64,000 nt of DNA from Roseiarcus sp963833955 (GTDB lineage Bacteria; Pseudomonadota; Alphaproteobacteria; Rhizobiales; Beijerinckiaceae): the NCBI GenBank assembly GCA_963833955.1, contig CAWHZY010000011.1, positions 1-64,000 on the forward strand, read 5' to 3'. Both the position numbers and the translations under genes were made by a program. Below the pieces are notes generated by a model. It worked only from the letters and a program-made list of their open reading frames with translations. It had not been told where the DNA came from and did no database searches. Positions 17,988-28,045 of the stretch are shown piece by piece. Numbering within the stretch: the first letter of the stretch is position 1; every line of letters starts with the position of its first letter.

Positions 17988-19541
17988 ATGACATCCCTTC
18001 GCCCGTCGCCCATCCTACGAATGGACGCCATCGAGAAGCACTACGCAGGCATCACCGCGCTCGGCGGCGTGACCTTCGATCTCCGGGCCGGAGAGGTGCA
18101 CTGCTTGTGCGGCGAAAACGGCGCCGGCAAGTCGACATTGATCAAGATCATGGCCGGCAGCGTGCGGCATGACGGCGGAACCATCACATTGGATGGCGAG
18201 ACGGTCCAGCTGGCTTCGCCCCAGGACGGCTTGCGGCGAGGGATCGGCGTCGTCTACCAAGAGCTCGAGCTCATCCCGAACCTGTCGATCATGGAGAACC
18301 TCGTGCTTGGGCGCGAGCCGCGTACGGCGTTCGGGACCGTTGCGTGGACGCAGGTCCGCCGTGAGGCCGAAGCGGTCCTCGCCATGATGCGCGTAACTCT
18401 GCGGGTCGACCGCTTGGTCTCCACGCTGACCATCGCCCAGGCGCAGCTCGTCGCCATCGCGAAGATCCTCGCATTGAAGCCGCGGATCTTGGTGCTGGAC
18501 GAGCCCACGGCCGCGCTGTCCGGCGGCGAACTCGACACGCTGTTCACGCTCATTGACCGCCTCAAGGCGGAAGGCGTCGCCATCATCTACATCTCGCATC
18601 GAATGGGTGAGATTTTCCGCTTGGGCGATAGAGTCACTGTCTTGCGCGACGGCAAGGCCGTAGTGACGGAAGATGTCGCCACGACGACAGAAGACCAGCT
18701 TATTCAATGGATGGTGGGTCGAAAGACCGAACAGCGCTTCCCGACCCTGCCTCCCGTCAAGGACGTCAACGTCGTCCTATCGGTTCGAAACCTGACGACA
18801 ACGACCCTGACCGACGTCTCCTTCGATCTGCATCGAGGCGAGATCCTTGGATGCACGGGGCTCGCGGGCTGCGGTCACGACGCGTTGGCTCGCGCGCTGG
18901 TCGGGCTCGAGCCCGTCCTCGCTGGCGAGATCATAGTCAACGGGCGAAAGGTGGATCGGCTCTCTCCGCGCGCCAGTCAGGCGCTTGGCGTTGCGCTGGT
19001 GCCGGAAGATCGCAAAGGCCAGGGCCTCGTCATAGGCGCATCCATCGCCGACAATGCGAGCTATTCCGTCCTCGATCAGCATACGCGGTTCGGCGTCGTC
19101 GACTCCCGCGCGCTCATCGATCTTGTACGGCGCTACCACAAGAATTTGCGCATCCGTTCGGCGACCCTTGACCAGCCCGTTTCGACGCTTTCCGGAGGAA
19201 ACCAGCAGAAGGTCGTGGTTGCGCGAGTGCTGTCGACCGATCCCAAGATCCTCGTGCTTGATGAGCCGACCCGCGGCATCGACGTCGGAGCAAAGGCTGA
19301 GATCTACCAGCTAATCGTCGAACTCATCGAGCAGGGTCGATCCGTCCTCCTCATTTCTTCGGAGATGGTCGAGGTGATGGCTTTGAGCCACCGCCTTATC
19401 GTTCTTTCAGAGGGCCGCCACACCGCCACGCTGGATGCGCCGTTTAGCGACACGGAAATCCTGGCCAAAGGGCTCCCGGCGAGCGAGCGTGCGGCGCTTG
19501 CGCCAGAGGCCCCCTCTGCGCGTGGGGCTCGATCGGCATGA
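17988..19541 (+). CDS. Sugar ABC transporter ATP-binding protein 1
   Basis: RbsA/MglA-type ATPase of 517 residues with two nucleotide-binding domains. The first has Walker A GENGAGKST and LVLDEPTAALSGGELD. The second has a degenerate P-loop (GLAGCGHDALARALVG), VPEDRKGQGLVIGAS, the signature LSGGNQQKVVVAR and DEPTRGIDVGAKAEIY. A weakened second P-loop is usual in this family. ATG 17988; the stop overlaps the next permease gene by four bases. Confidence 0.92.
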   Translation: MTSLRPSPILRMDAIEKHYAGITALGGVTFDLRAGEVHCLCGENGAGKSTLIKIMAGSVRHDGGTITLDGETVQLASPQDGLRRGIGVVYQELELIPNLSIMENLVLGREPRTAFGTVAWTQVRREAEAVLAMMRVTLRVDRLVSTLTIAQAQLVAIAKILALKPRILVLDEPTAALSGGELDTLFTLIDRLKAEGVAIIYISHRMGEIFRLGDRVTVLRDGKAVVTEDVATTTEDQLIQWMVGRKTEQRFPTLPPVKDVNVVLSVRNLTTTTLTDVSFDLHRGEILGCTGLAGCGHDALARALVGLEPVLAGEIIVNGRKVDRLSPRASQALGVALVPEDRKGQGLVIGASIADNASYSVLDQHTRFGVVDSRALIDLVRRYHKNLRIRSATLDQPVSTLSGGNQQKVVVARVLSTDPKILVLDEPTRGIDVGAKAEIYQLIVELIEQGRSVLLISSEMVEVMALSHRLIVLSEGRHTATLDAPFSDTEILAKGLPASERAALAPEAPSARGARSA

Positions 19542-20527
19542 CACACGCGAGGGGAACGGTCGCAGACGCGGGGACGGTCGGCTCGAGGTCTGTGGCGTTG
19601 CTGGTGAGTCAATTGCGGTGGGCGGCGCTCGCTCTCGCCATCGTAATTCCGGGAATCTTCAACCAGAATTTTCGATCTTACGACAATCTCCAGGGCTTCC
19701 TGCAATCGATCGGCGTCTTGCTGATCTTGGCGATGGGTCAGTCGTTTGTCTTGCTGATCGCCGGAATAGACCTTTCGGTCGGCGCCGTCCTCGCGATGGG
19801 ATCGGTCGTACTCGCACACCTCCTTCAACACGGGTGGCCGCTTTGGGCCGCTGTGTCGGGAACCTTGGCGGCGGGCCTAGGCATCGGGCTCCTCAGCGGC
19901 GCCAGCGTGCTGATCCTGAACATCCCGTCTTTCATTGTCACCTTTGCGTTCATGGGCATCGCCTACGCGGCGGCCTTGGTGATCTCGGGGGGTGACCGCA
20001 TCAGCTTGCCCGCGAGCAGCCCATTGCCGAAGCTCGCCACGGGTGAAATCTTCGGCGTGCCCTATCAGATCGTCCTCGCGCTCGCGCTATTGGCTGTTGG
20101 AACGCTTGGGCTGCGTCACCTGACCATCGGACGGCGACTCTACGCGGTCGGCGGAAATCCCGAGGCGGCTCGGCTTTCCGGCCTTTCGATCGCACGAACG
20201 ACCCTGGTGGCCTTCGGCCTTTCCGGGTTGTTCGCCTCGATCGCCGCCGTCGTCTACACCGCGCGCATTGTCAGCGGGAATCCGATTGGCGCTGGCAACT
20301 TGAATCTCCAGTCGATCGCCGCAGCCGTGATCGGAGGCGTGAGCCTTTTCGGCGGCAGGGGGACATTGGTTGGAGCTTGCTTCGGCGCCCTCCTCTATAG
20401 CCTGATAGAAAATGTGCTCAACCTCTACAACGTCAATCCAAATATCACTGAGATCGTCGCCGGCGTGATCGTTCTGGTCGCGGGCCTGATCAACGTGCTG
20501 ACGGATTCCAGGCGAGCGAAGACATGA
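19538..20527 (+). CDS. Sugar ABC transporter permease 1a
   Basis: RbsC-type inner-membrane permease of 329 residues with about nine hydrophobic helices. Family segments include GQSFVLLIAGIDLSVGAVLAMGS, GRRLYAVGGNPEAARLSGL and the FGGRGTLVGACFGALL stretch near the end. Coupled by ATGA overlaps to the ATPase gene before it and the second permease gene after it, so the importer probably uses a heterodimeric pore. Confidence 0.9.
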   Translation: MTHARGTVADAGTVGSRSVALLVSQLRWAALALAIVIPGIFNQNFRSYDNLQGFLQSIGVLLILAMGQSFVLLIAGIDLSVGAVLAMGSVVLAHLLQHGWPLWAAVSGTLAAGLGIGLLSGASVLILNIPSFIVTFAFMGIAYAAALVISGGDRISLPASSPLPKLATGEIFGVPYQIVLALALLAVGTLGLRHLTIGRRLYAVGGNPEAARLSGLSIARTTLVAFGLSGLFASIAAVVYTARIVSGNPIGAGNLNLQSIAAAVIGGVSLFGGRGTLVGACFGALLYSLIENVLNLYNVNPNITEIVAGVIVLVAGLINVLTDSRRAKT

Positions 20528-21639
20528 CCGCCGCGGGTTCTTCCTTGTCCAAGACGAACGATTCCGACTTCATGCGGGGCCACCTGACAGCGGCGTTGTC
20601 GACCTATCGCATCTGGCCCGTTCTGATCTTGCTCTTGGTCGGCGCCGCCCTTGCATCCGGCGGTATCTTCCTGCGCCCGTCCAACCTCGTGGCCATCCTG
20701 TTCGTGGCCGCGCCCACGACGATTGCGGCGCTCGGCCAGACGCTCGTGATCATGACAGCCGGAATCGACCTGTCGGTGGCCGCGGTCTGGGTTTTGTCCG
20801 CGGTGATCGCCGCCCAACTCGCTAACGACGGATGGAGCTTGGCCGTCTCCGTGTTGTCGGCCCTGTGTGTCGGACTTGCCGGCGGTTTGGCGAACGGATG
20901 CCTCGTCGCTGTGTTGCGCGTGCCGCCGCTGATCACGACGCTCGGCACGCTCTCAATCTGCGAGGGGATTGCGCGCGTTTATACCGGCAACTCGCCAATC
21001 CTTTCGGTGCCCCCGGGCTACAAGGCGCTGGGAGGCTCCTACTTCGGCCCGGTGCCTCTCCCGACGTTGATCTTGCTCACGGTCGTGCTCCTTCTCATCT
21101 TCATCATGCATCGCATGGCGATCGGCAAACAGGTCTACGCCGTCGGAGGAAATCCGGTGGCGGCGCGCTACGCCGGCTTGCCAGTTACGGCGGTGTTGAT
21201 TTTTGTTTACGCGGCCAGCGGCGTGCTCGCCGCCCTCGCCGGCCTTATCCAAAGCGCCTACGTGCAAGAGGCCCTCACAACTGTGGACTTCGACACGCTG
21301 TTCGCGACAATCGGCGGGGTCGTCGTTGGCGGCACGGCGCTGACGGGGGGAAGCGGCCGGGTGATAAACACAGTTGGAGGAGTGTTGGTCATCGTTGTCG
21401 TCGAGAACACGATGAACATCCTCGGCGTATCGCCTCTCTTGTCAGAAGGCGTGCTGGGCACGATCGTGCTGGTCGCTGTTTATCTCAACGTCGGGCTGAA
21501 CCCTCGACTTCTTCTTGCCTGGTTCGAAGCTGCGACCAAGCCGATTCCCCCCGACCCTGAGGTCCAGTTTACTCGCCGGACCGTTTTCCGAACTGGCGCG
21601 GCCGCTTGTCAGCCGCATCCTCAAGGCCAGCGCACCTGA
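20524..21639 (+). CDS. Sugar ABC transporter permease 1b
   Basis: Second RbsC-type permease of the module A importer, 371 residues. GQTLVIMTAGIDLSVAAVWVLS, GKQVYAVGGNPVAARYAGL and GGTALTGGSGRVINTVGG mark the family. The C-terminal 35 residues after the last helix are cytoplasmic and variable. Its stop lies two bases from the stop of the convergent regulator gene. Confidence 0.9.
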   Translation: MTAAGSSLSKTNDSDFMRGHLTAALSTYRIWPVLILLLVGAALASGGIFLRPSNLVAILFVAAPTTIAALGQTLVIMTAGIDLSVAAVWVLSAVIAAQLANDGWSLAVSVLSALCVGLAGGLANGCLVAVLRVPPLITTLGTLSICEGIARVYTGNSPILSVPPGYKALGGSYFGPVPLPTLILLTVVLLLIFIMHRMAIGKQVYAVGGNPVAARYAGLPVTAVLIFVYAASGVLAALAGLIQSAYVQEALTTVDFDTLFATIGGVVVGGTALTGGSGRVINTVGGVLVIVVVENTMNILGVSPLLSEGVLGTIVLVAVYLNVGLNPRLLLAWFEAATKPIPPDPEVQFTRRTVFRTGAAACQPHPQGQRT

Positions 21640-21641
21640 CT

Positions 21642-22697
21642 TCAGCGATTTGGAGGCGCGGTGGTTTCGCGAACGATCAGCTGCGTTTCCAATTCGACAC
21701 GGGCGTGCAACTGCCGGTCAACCGGATTGGCCAGAAGGAACTCTGCCGCCTTCGCGCCCATCAGCTCCGCGGGAATGGCGATTGTCGTGAGGGCGGGCGA
21801 CAGGTACTCAGCGACTTCCAGATTGTCGAAACCAACGATCGACAGATCGCGGGGAACGTGGAGTCCGCGCCGGCGACACTCCTTCATGGCTCCAACAGCC
21901 AGTATGTCGCTGCCACAGAATACCGCCGTGGTGTCCGGACGCCTATCCAGGACCACGCGAAGCGCCGCCTCGCCGCTGTCCATCCGGTAAGGAGCCTCAA
22001 TGACCTCGACGTCGTCTTTGGCAATACCAGCGTGATCTGCGGCGTCCCGGAAACCGCGCACGCGCTCTCCTGCGCGGTCATTATTTTTGGTGACGCCGGC
22101 AAGCATCGCGAGTTTGCGATGCCCGAGGTCCGCCAGGTAACGCGCGACGATGCGGCCCGCCCTGTAGTTGTCGAAACCGACGAACGGAATGTTGCCGCTC
22201 ACGGCATAGGTCGCAACGAAGGGAACGTCACGATCCCGCATGAGCCTGAAGCTTTCCGGACGATGATGTGCGCCAACCAGCATCATCCCTTCGACCCCCT
22301 GTTCCAGCAGGAGGCGGATATGGTGCGCTTCAAGCTTGAGGTCGTATCCTACGGCGACATGAAGCAGTGAGACCCCGCGCGCGGACAGCCGACCCTGCGT
22401 GCTCTCAATCAATCGCGCATAGATCGCGTGGCTGAGCGTCGGTATCACGGCGCCCATCAGGCGGGACTTCGATGATCTGAGGGCCCTCGCCGAGCCATTC
22501 GGCACGTAGCCGAGACGGCCGACGACCTCGAGGACTCGCTCCCGAATGGAGTGGCTTACCCGACCAGGTTCATTTATGGCCCGAGACACCGTCGCGATCG
22601 AGCATCCGACCTCCCGCGCGACATCGAAAACGGTCGGCGACCGGGCCGGGTGCTGAATCGCATCCGATAGTGCAACCACCTTCACCCTATCAGCCAT
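21642..22697 (-). CDS. LacI-family transcriptional regulator 1
   Basis: Sugar-responsive repressor with an N-terminal helix-turn-helix (TVFDVAREVGCSIATVSRAINEP) and a periplasmic-binding-protein-like effector domain (GAVIPTLSHAIYARLIESTQ, CGSDILAVGAMKECRRRGLHVPRDLSIVGFDNLEVAEY). I chose ATG 22697; a GTG at 22733 would add 12 residues. Adjacent to the module A importer operon, so it is the likely ligand of operators A1-A4. That pairing is inferred from position. Confidence 0.87.
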   Translation of the reverse strand: MADRVKVVALSDAIQHPARSPTVFDVAREVGCSIATVSRAINEPGRVSHSIRERVLEVVGRLGYVPNGSARALRSSKSRLMGAVIPTLSHAIYARLIESTQGRLSARGVSLLHVAVGYDLKLEAHHIRLLLEQGVEGMMLVGAHHRPESFRLMRDRDVPFVATYAVSGNIPFVGFDNYRAGRIVARYLADLGHRKLAMLAGVTKNNDRAGERVRGFRDAADHAGIAKDDVEVIEAPYRMDSGEAALRVVLDRRPDTTAVFCGSDILAVGAMKECRRRGLHVPRDLSIVGFDNLEVAEYLSPALTTIAIPAELMGAKAAEFLLANPVDRQLHARVELETQLIVRETTAPPNR

Positions 22698-22914
22698 TTT
22701 TCGCCTAGTGTCGCGGCTGCCAACGCCGCACACACTCTAGCATATAGCGAAGCGACTCTGATTGGTGGAGTAACCGGGATCGACCTCGTTCGGTCCCAGC
22801 TTCAAACACTGACCAGCGTCGTCAGGCCATCGCTTGCGGCGCCTTTCCTGGATGGAGGCGGCACGTCTGGCGTTCGTCGAACGGCTTCCTCGCTTGGCGT
22901 CGCAAAAAATCCCG

Positions 22915-23982
22915 TCAAGCATGTAGTGAAGACGCGACGTGAGCCGGCGGCTTGCCGGTCGACCCGCGGAACATGATCCGCGCCGCGAACAGCGTGTTGA
23001 TTGGTAGTTCCTCACCTTGAATCGCGCGCACCAGATTATCGGCGGCTGCGCGGCCGATCTGACTAGCGGGCACTCTAACGGTGGTCAGCGGCGGATCAGT
23101 CTCGGCCGCAATCTCCAGGTCGTCAAAGCCGGAAATCGATAAGTCGCGAGGCACCTCGCGACCCATGTTTCGCGCCGCCGCGACCGCTCCGACAGCAAGC
23201 GTGTCGGTGGTACAGACGACCGCGGTGATTGCGGGGCAGCTTTCCAGGAGCCTGTGCAGGCCGGCCCTGCCATTCGCGATGATCGGCTTTTCAATCTCGA
23301 CGAGGCGCTCGGCCGCAAGCGTGAGGCCAAAGCCACCGAGCGCCTCCACGACGCCGGCGCGTCGCGCCTGTGACCGGTCATTTGAGAACGCCGTGTTCGA
23401 GATGACGCCGAACTGGCGATGGCCCAGATCGAGGAGATGTCGCGTAAGTTCGAAAGTCGCCGCGCGGTTGTCGATTCCGATCGAAGAAAACCCGTTACGC
23501 GATTCCGCGCCATACGTGCTGATACAAGGCGTTCCACGTTGGCGGATCAGAGAGACCATTTCGCGCTTGAAAGTGTCCCCGACCAGAACGAGGCCATCCA
23601 CCCCGTGCTCGAGGAGAGCCTTCACCTGTTCGAGTTCTTTCTGCTGATTATACTGGGAATTTGAGAGCAACAACGTGTAGCCCAAGTCGCTCAGGCGATC
23701 CTGCAACGCCTCGACGCCGTCCGCGAAGATTGCATTTCCCAATGTAGGCACGACCGCGCCGACAATGAAGCTTCGGCCGGAGCTAAGGGCTCGAGCCATG
23801 CGGTCCGGCGCGTAAGATAGCGCCCTGACAGCTGCGAGAACACGTTCCCGGACCTCAGGGCTGACGATTACCGGTTGATTTAGCACCCGAGAGGCAGTCG
23901 CAAGCGAGACGTTCGCGACGCGCGCCACATCCGTAAGTTTAGAGCGTTCGGTCGTCGTCTTATCGAATGCCCTGGCCTTCAT
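22915..23982 (-). CDS. LacI-family transcriptional regulator 2
   Basis: LacI-type repressor, 355 residues, with helix-turn-helix LTDVARVANVSLATASRVLNQP and effector domain (GAVVPTLGNAIFADGVEALQDRL, CTTDTLAVGAVAAARNMGREVPRDLSISGFDDLEIAAE). ATG 23982 lies 17 bases after the GH88-type gene stop, so it is probably the last gene of the GMC 3-GH88-regulator operon. The open frame continues upstream into that gene but is not coding there. Its recognition helix differs from that of regulator 1, matching the existence of a second operator family (TGAAAGCGCTTTCA), which is likely autoregulatory through the GMC 3 operon. Confidence 0.87.
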   Translation of the reverse strand: MKARAFDKTTTERSKLTDVARVANVSLATASRVLNQPVIVSPEVRERVLAAVRALSYAPDRMARALSSGRSFIVGAVVPTLGNAIFADGVEALQDRLSDLGYTLLLSNSQYNQQKELEQVKALLEHGVDGLVLVGDTFKREMVSLIRQRGTPCISTYGAESRNGFSSIGIDNRAATFELTRHLLDLGHRQFGVISNTAFSNDRSQARRAGVVEALGGFGLTLAAERLVEIEKPIIANGRAGLHRLLESCPAITAVVCTTDTLAVGAVAAARNMGREVPRDLSISGFDDLEIAAETDPPLTTVRVPASQIGRAAADNLVRAIQGEELPINTLFAARIMFRGSTGKPPAHVASSLHA

Positions 23983-23999
23983 GGTCCCGACTGCGCGCC

Positions 24000-25184
24000 T
24001 CAGATCCGCAACGGCGCATATAATGGAGATAATTTGCCCGGAAACAGAAGCCGGCCAATCGCTTCTATATAATAATAATCGCCAAATAGCACGGCCGCGT
24101 CGGGACCAATATTGTGCGGCTTCGAGTAGCAGCCGTGAAGAAGAATTCCTCGATGGGCCGGGTCGACCGCGAGGCAATCCCTTGTGATCCCGCTGATCAA
24201 GCGCACTCCCGTTTGCGTCCACCGCTCACGCTCCTCGACCTCGGGATGAAGGAGCCCGATGTCGAGGAGCGCCGCCGCCATTATGGCCGCAGCTGAGGAA
24301 TCGCGGGTAGGCTTGGCTGCGGGGTCGGTGAAATCCCATGGAGGACAGGAACGGTCGCCGAGTTGCTCGAGCCATGTCGTCGCCAACGCGACCGCGCTAT
24401 CCAGATAGTCTCGCCGGCCCGTCGCGGCGGCTGTCGCCGCAAAACCGTAAACCGCCCACCCAGCGCCGCGCGACCACGAAGATTCGTCGGAATAACCCTG
24501 AAAAGTGTAGGCCCGTGTACGAGCCCCCGTGTGGGTGTCGTATTCCACGGCATGATAGAGGGTTCCGTCCGAACGGATGAAATTGCGCTCGGTCATCGCG
24601 GCATGAGCTTCGCCGGCGAGCACGAAGCTGTCATCTCCGGTTTCTTTTGCCGCCCAATAGAGAAGCGGAATATTCGCCATCGTGTCGATCGCCGAACTCG
24701 CTCTCCCCCGCGGGTCGTCGAGCGGTCCCCAGGACGACACATAGGCGCCGGCGGACGTTGTAACGATTCGACTGCGAAGCCGATTCGCGGCCTCCAATCC
24801 CAATTCGGCGAAGGCGGTTTCCTGGGTCGCGCGGAATAAAGGAAGCGCCGAACTCCAAAAAATGAATCCGATGTCGTGCGTACTGCGATCTTTCGCTCGT
24901 TGCGCGACCAGCCGCATGCGCTCGCGAGCGAGATCGAGAAACAGCCTCTCCCCGCTTCGATGATAGGCCCCGACTAGAAGGCCGACCCAGAATCCGCAAA
25001 ACCAATTGCCGTGACTCCAAGCTTTTCCGTCATAGCCCGCGGACCGCGACGCCAACATCGTATCCCAACCGCCGTCGGGCTTCGTGACGTAGGGAAAAGC
25101 CACTCCGATCGTGCGCTCGTCTTCGAGCAGTTTCGAGCTCATGAGGTCCACGGCCCGTTCGAACGTGGTGTGTGATTCTTCCAT
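24000..25184 (-). CDS. GH88-type unsaturated glucuronyl hydrolase-like protein 2
   Basis: Module B counterpart of the hydrolase at 12943, 394 residues and cytoplasmic. Motifs: NWFCGFWVGLLVGAY, STHDIGFIFW, SAIDTMANIPLLYWAA, TFQGYSDESSWSRGAGWAVYG, PPWDF, RDSSAAAIMAAALL, GILLHGCY and VLFGDYYYIEA. Both expected catalytic aspartates (HDIGF, IDTMAN) are kept. It is longer at the N-terminus than its paralogue. ATG 25184 follows GGAGAAGAGG. Overall divergence from hydrolase 1 suggests a related but different substrate. Confidence 0.86.
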   Translation of the reverse strand: MEESHTTFERAVDLMSSKLLEDERTIGVAFPYVTKPDGGWDTMLASRSAGYDGKAWSHGNWFCGFWVGLLVGAYHRSGERLFLDLARERMRLVAQRAKDRSTHDIGFIFWSSALPLFRATQETAFAELGLEAANRLRSRIVTTSAGAYVSSWGPLDDPRGRASSAIDTMANIPLLYWAAKETGDDSFVLAGEAHAAMTERNFIRSDGTLYHAVEYDTHTGARTRAYTFQGYSDESSWSRGAGWAVYGFAATAAATGRRDYLDSAVALATTWLEQLGDRSCPPWDFTDPAAKPTRDSSAAAIMAAALLDIGLLHPEVEERERWTQTGVRLISGITRDCLAVDPAHRGILLHGCYSKPHNIGPDAAVLFGDYYYIEAIGRLLFPGKLSPLYAPLRI

Positions 25185-25299
25185 CCTCTTCTCCGTTTCG
25201 ACTTTGGCGGGTCGTCGAGGACATTTGACGCTCGCACAAGAAGTGCATCGGCGGAAACGCGGCCGTCGGCTCGCGTCGCCGCGGAACGGAGAGCCTGTT

Positions 25300-26919
25300 T
25301 CAGGCCGCCCGAACTGCGGCGTCGCCCGGCTGGCCGATCCTGTTGCCCCGAATGAAGTCGGAAGCGCGCTCGCCGATCATGATACTCGGCGCGTTAGTGT
25401 TGCCCGAGACGAGTTGCGGCATGATCGAGGAATCCGCGACACGCAGAGCGTCCAAGCCGCGCACGCGCAACTGTGGATCGACCACCGCCATATCGTCCGT
25501 CCCCATCTTGCAAGTGCCGACGGGGTGGTAGCCGGAGCGCGCGCGGTCGCGGCAGTAGGCTTCGTAGTCCGCCTTCGTCTGGCACTTCGGCCCGGGCAGA
25601 AACTCGTTCACGACGAACTTGGCCATCGAAGGCTGGCTCATGATCTCCTGACCGACCTTCACGCAGTCGACCGTGCGATCCATGTCGTAAGTTTCGGCAA
25701 GAAAGTTAGGATCGATGACCGGGGACACGCTCGGATCGGCGCTCTTCAGGCTCACCGAGCCGCGCGAGCGCGTGTGAAGGAAATATCCGTTGAGCGTGCA
25801 GCCGTTACCATGTGACGTGTCATTGTTGACCTCTTCGACCCCGGTTCCCGCAAGGAAATGATATTGGAGGTCCGGCTCGCTGACGGACTTATCCGCCCAG
25901 CAGAAGGCGCCCCCTTCGACGATCGTGCCGGTCACTGGACCATTGCGATAGGCGAGATACTGAAGTCCGGCCCAAAACTGGCGATGAGGCTTCTTGTTAA
26001 TGTCGTAGCTGTGGACGCCCTTGACGTTATACATCATGAAAATGTCGAGGTGGTCGTGCAGATTCTGTCCTACGCCGGGCAAATCATGCATCACGTTAAC
26101 GCCGACGCTGCGCAGGTGAGCCGCAGGTCCGATACCCGACAAGAGCAAGATCTTCGGCGAGTTCAGCGCGCCTGCAGTCAGGATGATCTCACGTTCGGCC
26201 CGCACGATCGTTGAGCGACCTTGGGCGCCGATTTCGACTCCGACCGCGCGATTGTTCTCGATGACGATGCGGCGGACGGGCTCGCCCGTGCGAATCGTCA
26301 GATTCGGCCGCCGCCGCGCCGGTCGAAGATAGGCGACGGCAGCGCTGCAGCGGCGGCCGTTGTGATTTGTGACCTGATAGAGCCCCGTGCCGGCTTGCCG
26401 CTCGCCGTTGAAGTCCGGATTGTAAGGCAGGCCGTAGTCCTGGCAGGCTTGGACGAAGGCTTTCGCGAGCGGATGCGTATAACGCTGATCCGACACGCGC
26501 AGCGGACCCTCTATTCCATGATATTGGCCGGAGTAGCGCTCGTTGCCTTCCGAACGCTTGAAGTAGGGCAGCACCTCTCGGTAGCCCCAGCCCGGACAGC
26601 CCATGGCCGCCCATCCGTCATAATCCGCCGCCGAGCCGCGGATGTAGACCTGAGCGTTGATTGAGCTGCTGCCGCCGAGCACGCGGCCCTGCGGATAGAG
26701 GGGAGTAATGCCATTCTGGTGCTTCTGCGGCGCGGTTTCGAAGCCCCAGGTCAAGCAACCTTTCGTGGTCTTGTAGAACCCGATCGGCATGTGAATATAG
26801 GGATTCCAGTCGCGGGGGCCGGCTTCCATCAAAAGAACCTTGACGTCCGGATCCTCGGACAGACGCGAGGCCAGCGTCGAACCGGCTGAGCCTCCGCCAA
26901 TAACGATAAAATCGTACAC
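25300..26919 (-). CDS. GMC-family FAD oxidoreductase 3 (module B)
   Basis: 539-residue flavoenzyme with YDFIVIGGGSAGSTLASRL at the N-terminus, GRVLGGSSSINAQVYIRG, and C-terminal GYHPVGTCKMG and SGNTNAPSIMIGERASD. GTG 26919 is preferred because GGAGGAG lies three bases upstream, just as for GMC 2; a TTG at 26931 is the longer option. Features shared with GMC 2 (NPYIHMP, PYNPDFNGERQAGTGLYQVT) place it in the same subtype. Operator B1 lies 47 bases upstream. It heads the GMC 3-GH88-LacI operon. Confidence 0.88.
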   Translation of the reverse strand: MYDFIVIGGGSAGSTLASRLSEDPDVKVLLMEAGPRDWNPYIHMPIGFYKTTKGCLTWGFETAPQKHQNGITPLYPQGRVLGGSSSINAQVYIRGSAADYDGWAAMGCPGWGYREVLPYFKRSEGNERYSGQYHGIEGPLRVSDQRYTHPLAKAFVQACQDYGLPYNPDFNGERQAGTGLYQVTNHNGRRCSAAVAYLRPARRRPNLTIRTGEPVRRIVIENNRAVGVEIGAQGRSTIVRAEREIILTAGALNSPKILLLSGIGPAAHLRSVGVNVMHDLPGVGQNLHDHLDIFMMYNVKGVHSYDINKKPHRQFWAGLQYLAYRNGPVTGTIVEGGAFCWADKSVSEPDLQYHFLAGTGVEEVNNDTSHGNGCTLNGYFLHTRSRGSVSLKSADPSVSPVIDPNFLAETYDMDRTVDCVKVGQEIMSQPSMAKFVVNEFLPGPKCQTKADYEAYCRDRARSGYHPVGTCKMGTDDMAVVDPQLRVRGLDALRVADSSIMPQLVSGNTNAPSIMIGERASDFIRGNRIGQPGDAAVRAA

Positions 26920-26965
26920 GCGCTCCTCCAAAGTTGCGTCTCTCGCATCTCGTTACGCTCAAGGG

Positions 26966-26979
26966 TGAAAGCGCTTTCA
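26966..26979. promoter_or_regulatory. Operator B1 (perfect LacI-type palindrome)
   Basis: TGAAAGCGCTTTCA, a perfect 14-bp palindrome with the central CG typical of LacI-family operators, 47 bases before GMC 3. The same 14 bases recur before GMC 4 and CoA-transferase 2. Regulator 2 is the inferred binder. Confidence 0.85.
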
Positions 26980-27016
26980 TCCGAACTCGAAGCCACGGGC
27001 GTCTTCGTCATCCGCT

Positions 27017-28045
27017 TCAGGCCGTTGCGCTTTTGTTGAGCCGGCTTTGTAAGAGAACCACGAGTAGCAGAATCGCGCCGCGCACCACCGACTGCCAGTA
27101 GGCGCTGAGGCTGATCCAGCCTTTGCCGTTCTCGAAATTGAGGATGGTGAAGATGAGGCCCAACAAGAGCACGCCAGCGAGGGTTGCGAAGACAGAGCCC
27201 TTACCGCCGGTCAGCAGCGTGCCGCCCACGACCACCGAGGCGATCGCGAACAGTTCCCACCCGACCCCTTCGATCGGCTGACCCGCTCCGAACTGCGCCG
27301 CCAGAATGACGCCGGCCATGCCGGCAAGCGTGCCCGAAATCAGGTAGACCAGAAACACGGTGCGATCGGTCGGCAGCCCCATGAGCCGCGAGGCTTCCTC
27401 ACCGCCGCCGACCGAGAGGACATAGCGACCAAACGCCATTGCGTTCAGCGCGATCGAGCCAATGATATAGGCGACCAGGGCAATCCACGCGGGCGTCGGG
27501 AACCCGAACAAGAAACTCAGCGCGCCGCCCAGCCAGCCGGCGTTGTCGGCGTCAACCCAATCGGGCTTGAATGGCGAGAGCAGATTCCCCTGTCCGAGAG
27601 CCGTGAAGGCCGTGTCATAGGACACGGAAACCGACTGGTTGTTCGCCAGAAGAAGGCCTGTGCCGGAAGCCGCCAACATCACCGCGAGCGTCGCGATGAA
27701 GGGAAAGATCTTGAGCTTCGTGATGAGAAGACCGTTAAGGGACCCTGCGACGGCGCCCGCCGCCAGACCTCCGGCAAGGCCAGGGATAAGCCCGTATGGG
27801 CTCAGATAGGCCGAGACGACGCTCGACATTGCGGCGACGGAGCCGACCGACAGATCGATGCCGCCTGTCATGATCACGAAGCACATGCCAAGTCCGACCA
27901 GCGCGAACATGGAATTGTAGCGAAGCACGGTCAGGATGTTGTAGGCGCCGATGAAGCCGTCGTAGCGCCAGGCGCCGAAGCCCACCAACAGTGCGAGCGC
28001 AATGAGAATGCCGAGGCCGGAGCCCGCGAACTGCAGGCGTTTCAT
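27017..28045 (-). CDS. Sugar ABC transporter permease 2b
   Basis: RbsC-type permease of the module B importer, 342 residues, multiple membrane helices. GMCFVIMTGGIDLSVGSVAAMSS, GRYVLSVGGGEEASRLMGLP and GGTLLTGGKGSVFATLAGVLL are the family segments. It overlaps the upstream permease gene by four bases and is the last gene of the importer transcript before the GMC 3 operator region. Confidence 0.9.
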   Translation of the reverse strand: MKRLQFAGSGLGILIALALLVGFGAWRYDGFIGAYNILTVLRYNSMFALVGLGMCFVIMTGGIDLSVGSVAAMSSVVSAYLSPYGLIPGLAGGLAAGAVAGSLNGLLITKLKIFPFIATLAVMLAASGTGLLLANNQSVSVSYDTAFTALGQGNLLSPFKPDWVDADNAGWLGGALSFLFGFPTPAWIALVAYIIGSIALNAMAFGRYVLSVGGGEEASRLMGLPTDRTVFLVYLISGTLAGMAGVILAAQFGAGQPIEGVGWELFAIASVVVGGTLLTGGKGSVFATLAGVLLLGLIFTILNFENGKGWISLSAYWQSVVRGAILLLVVLLQSRLNKSATA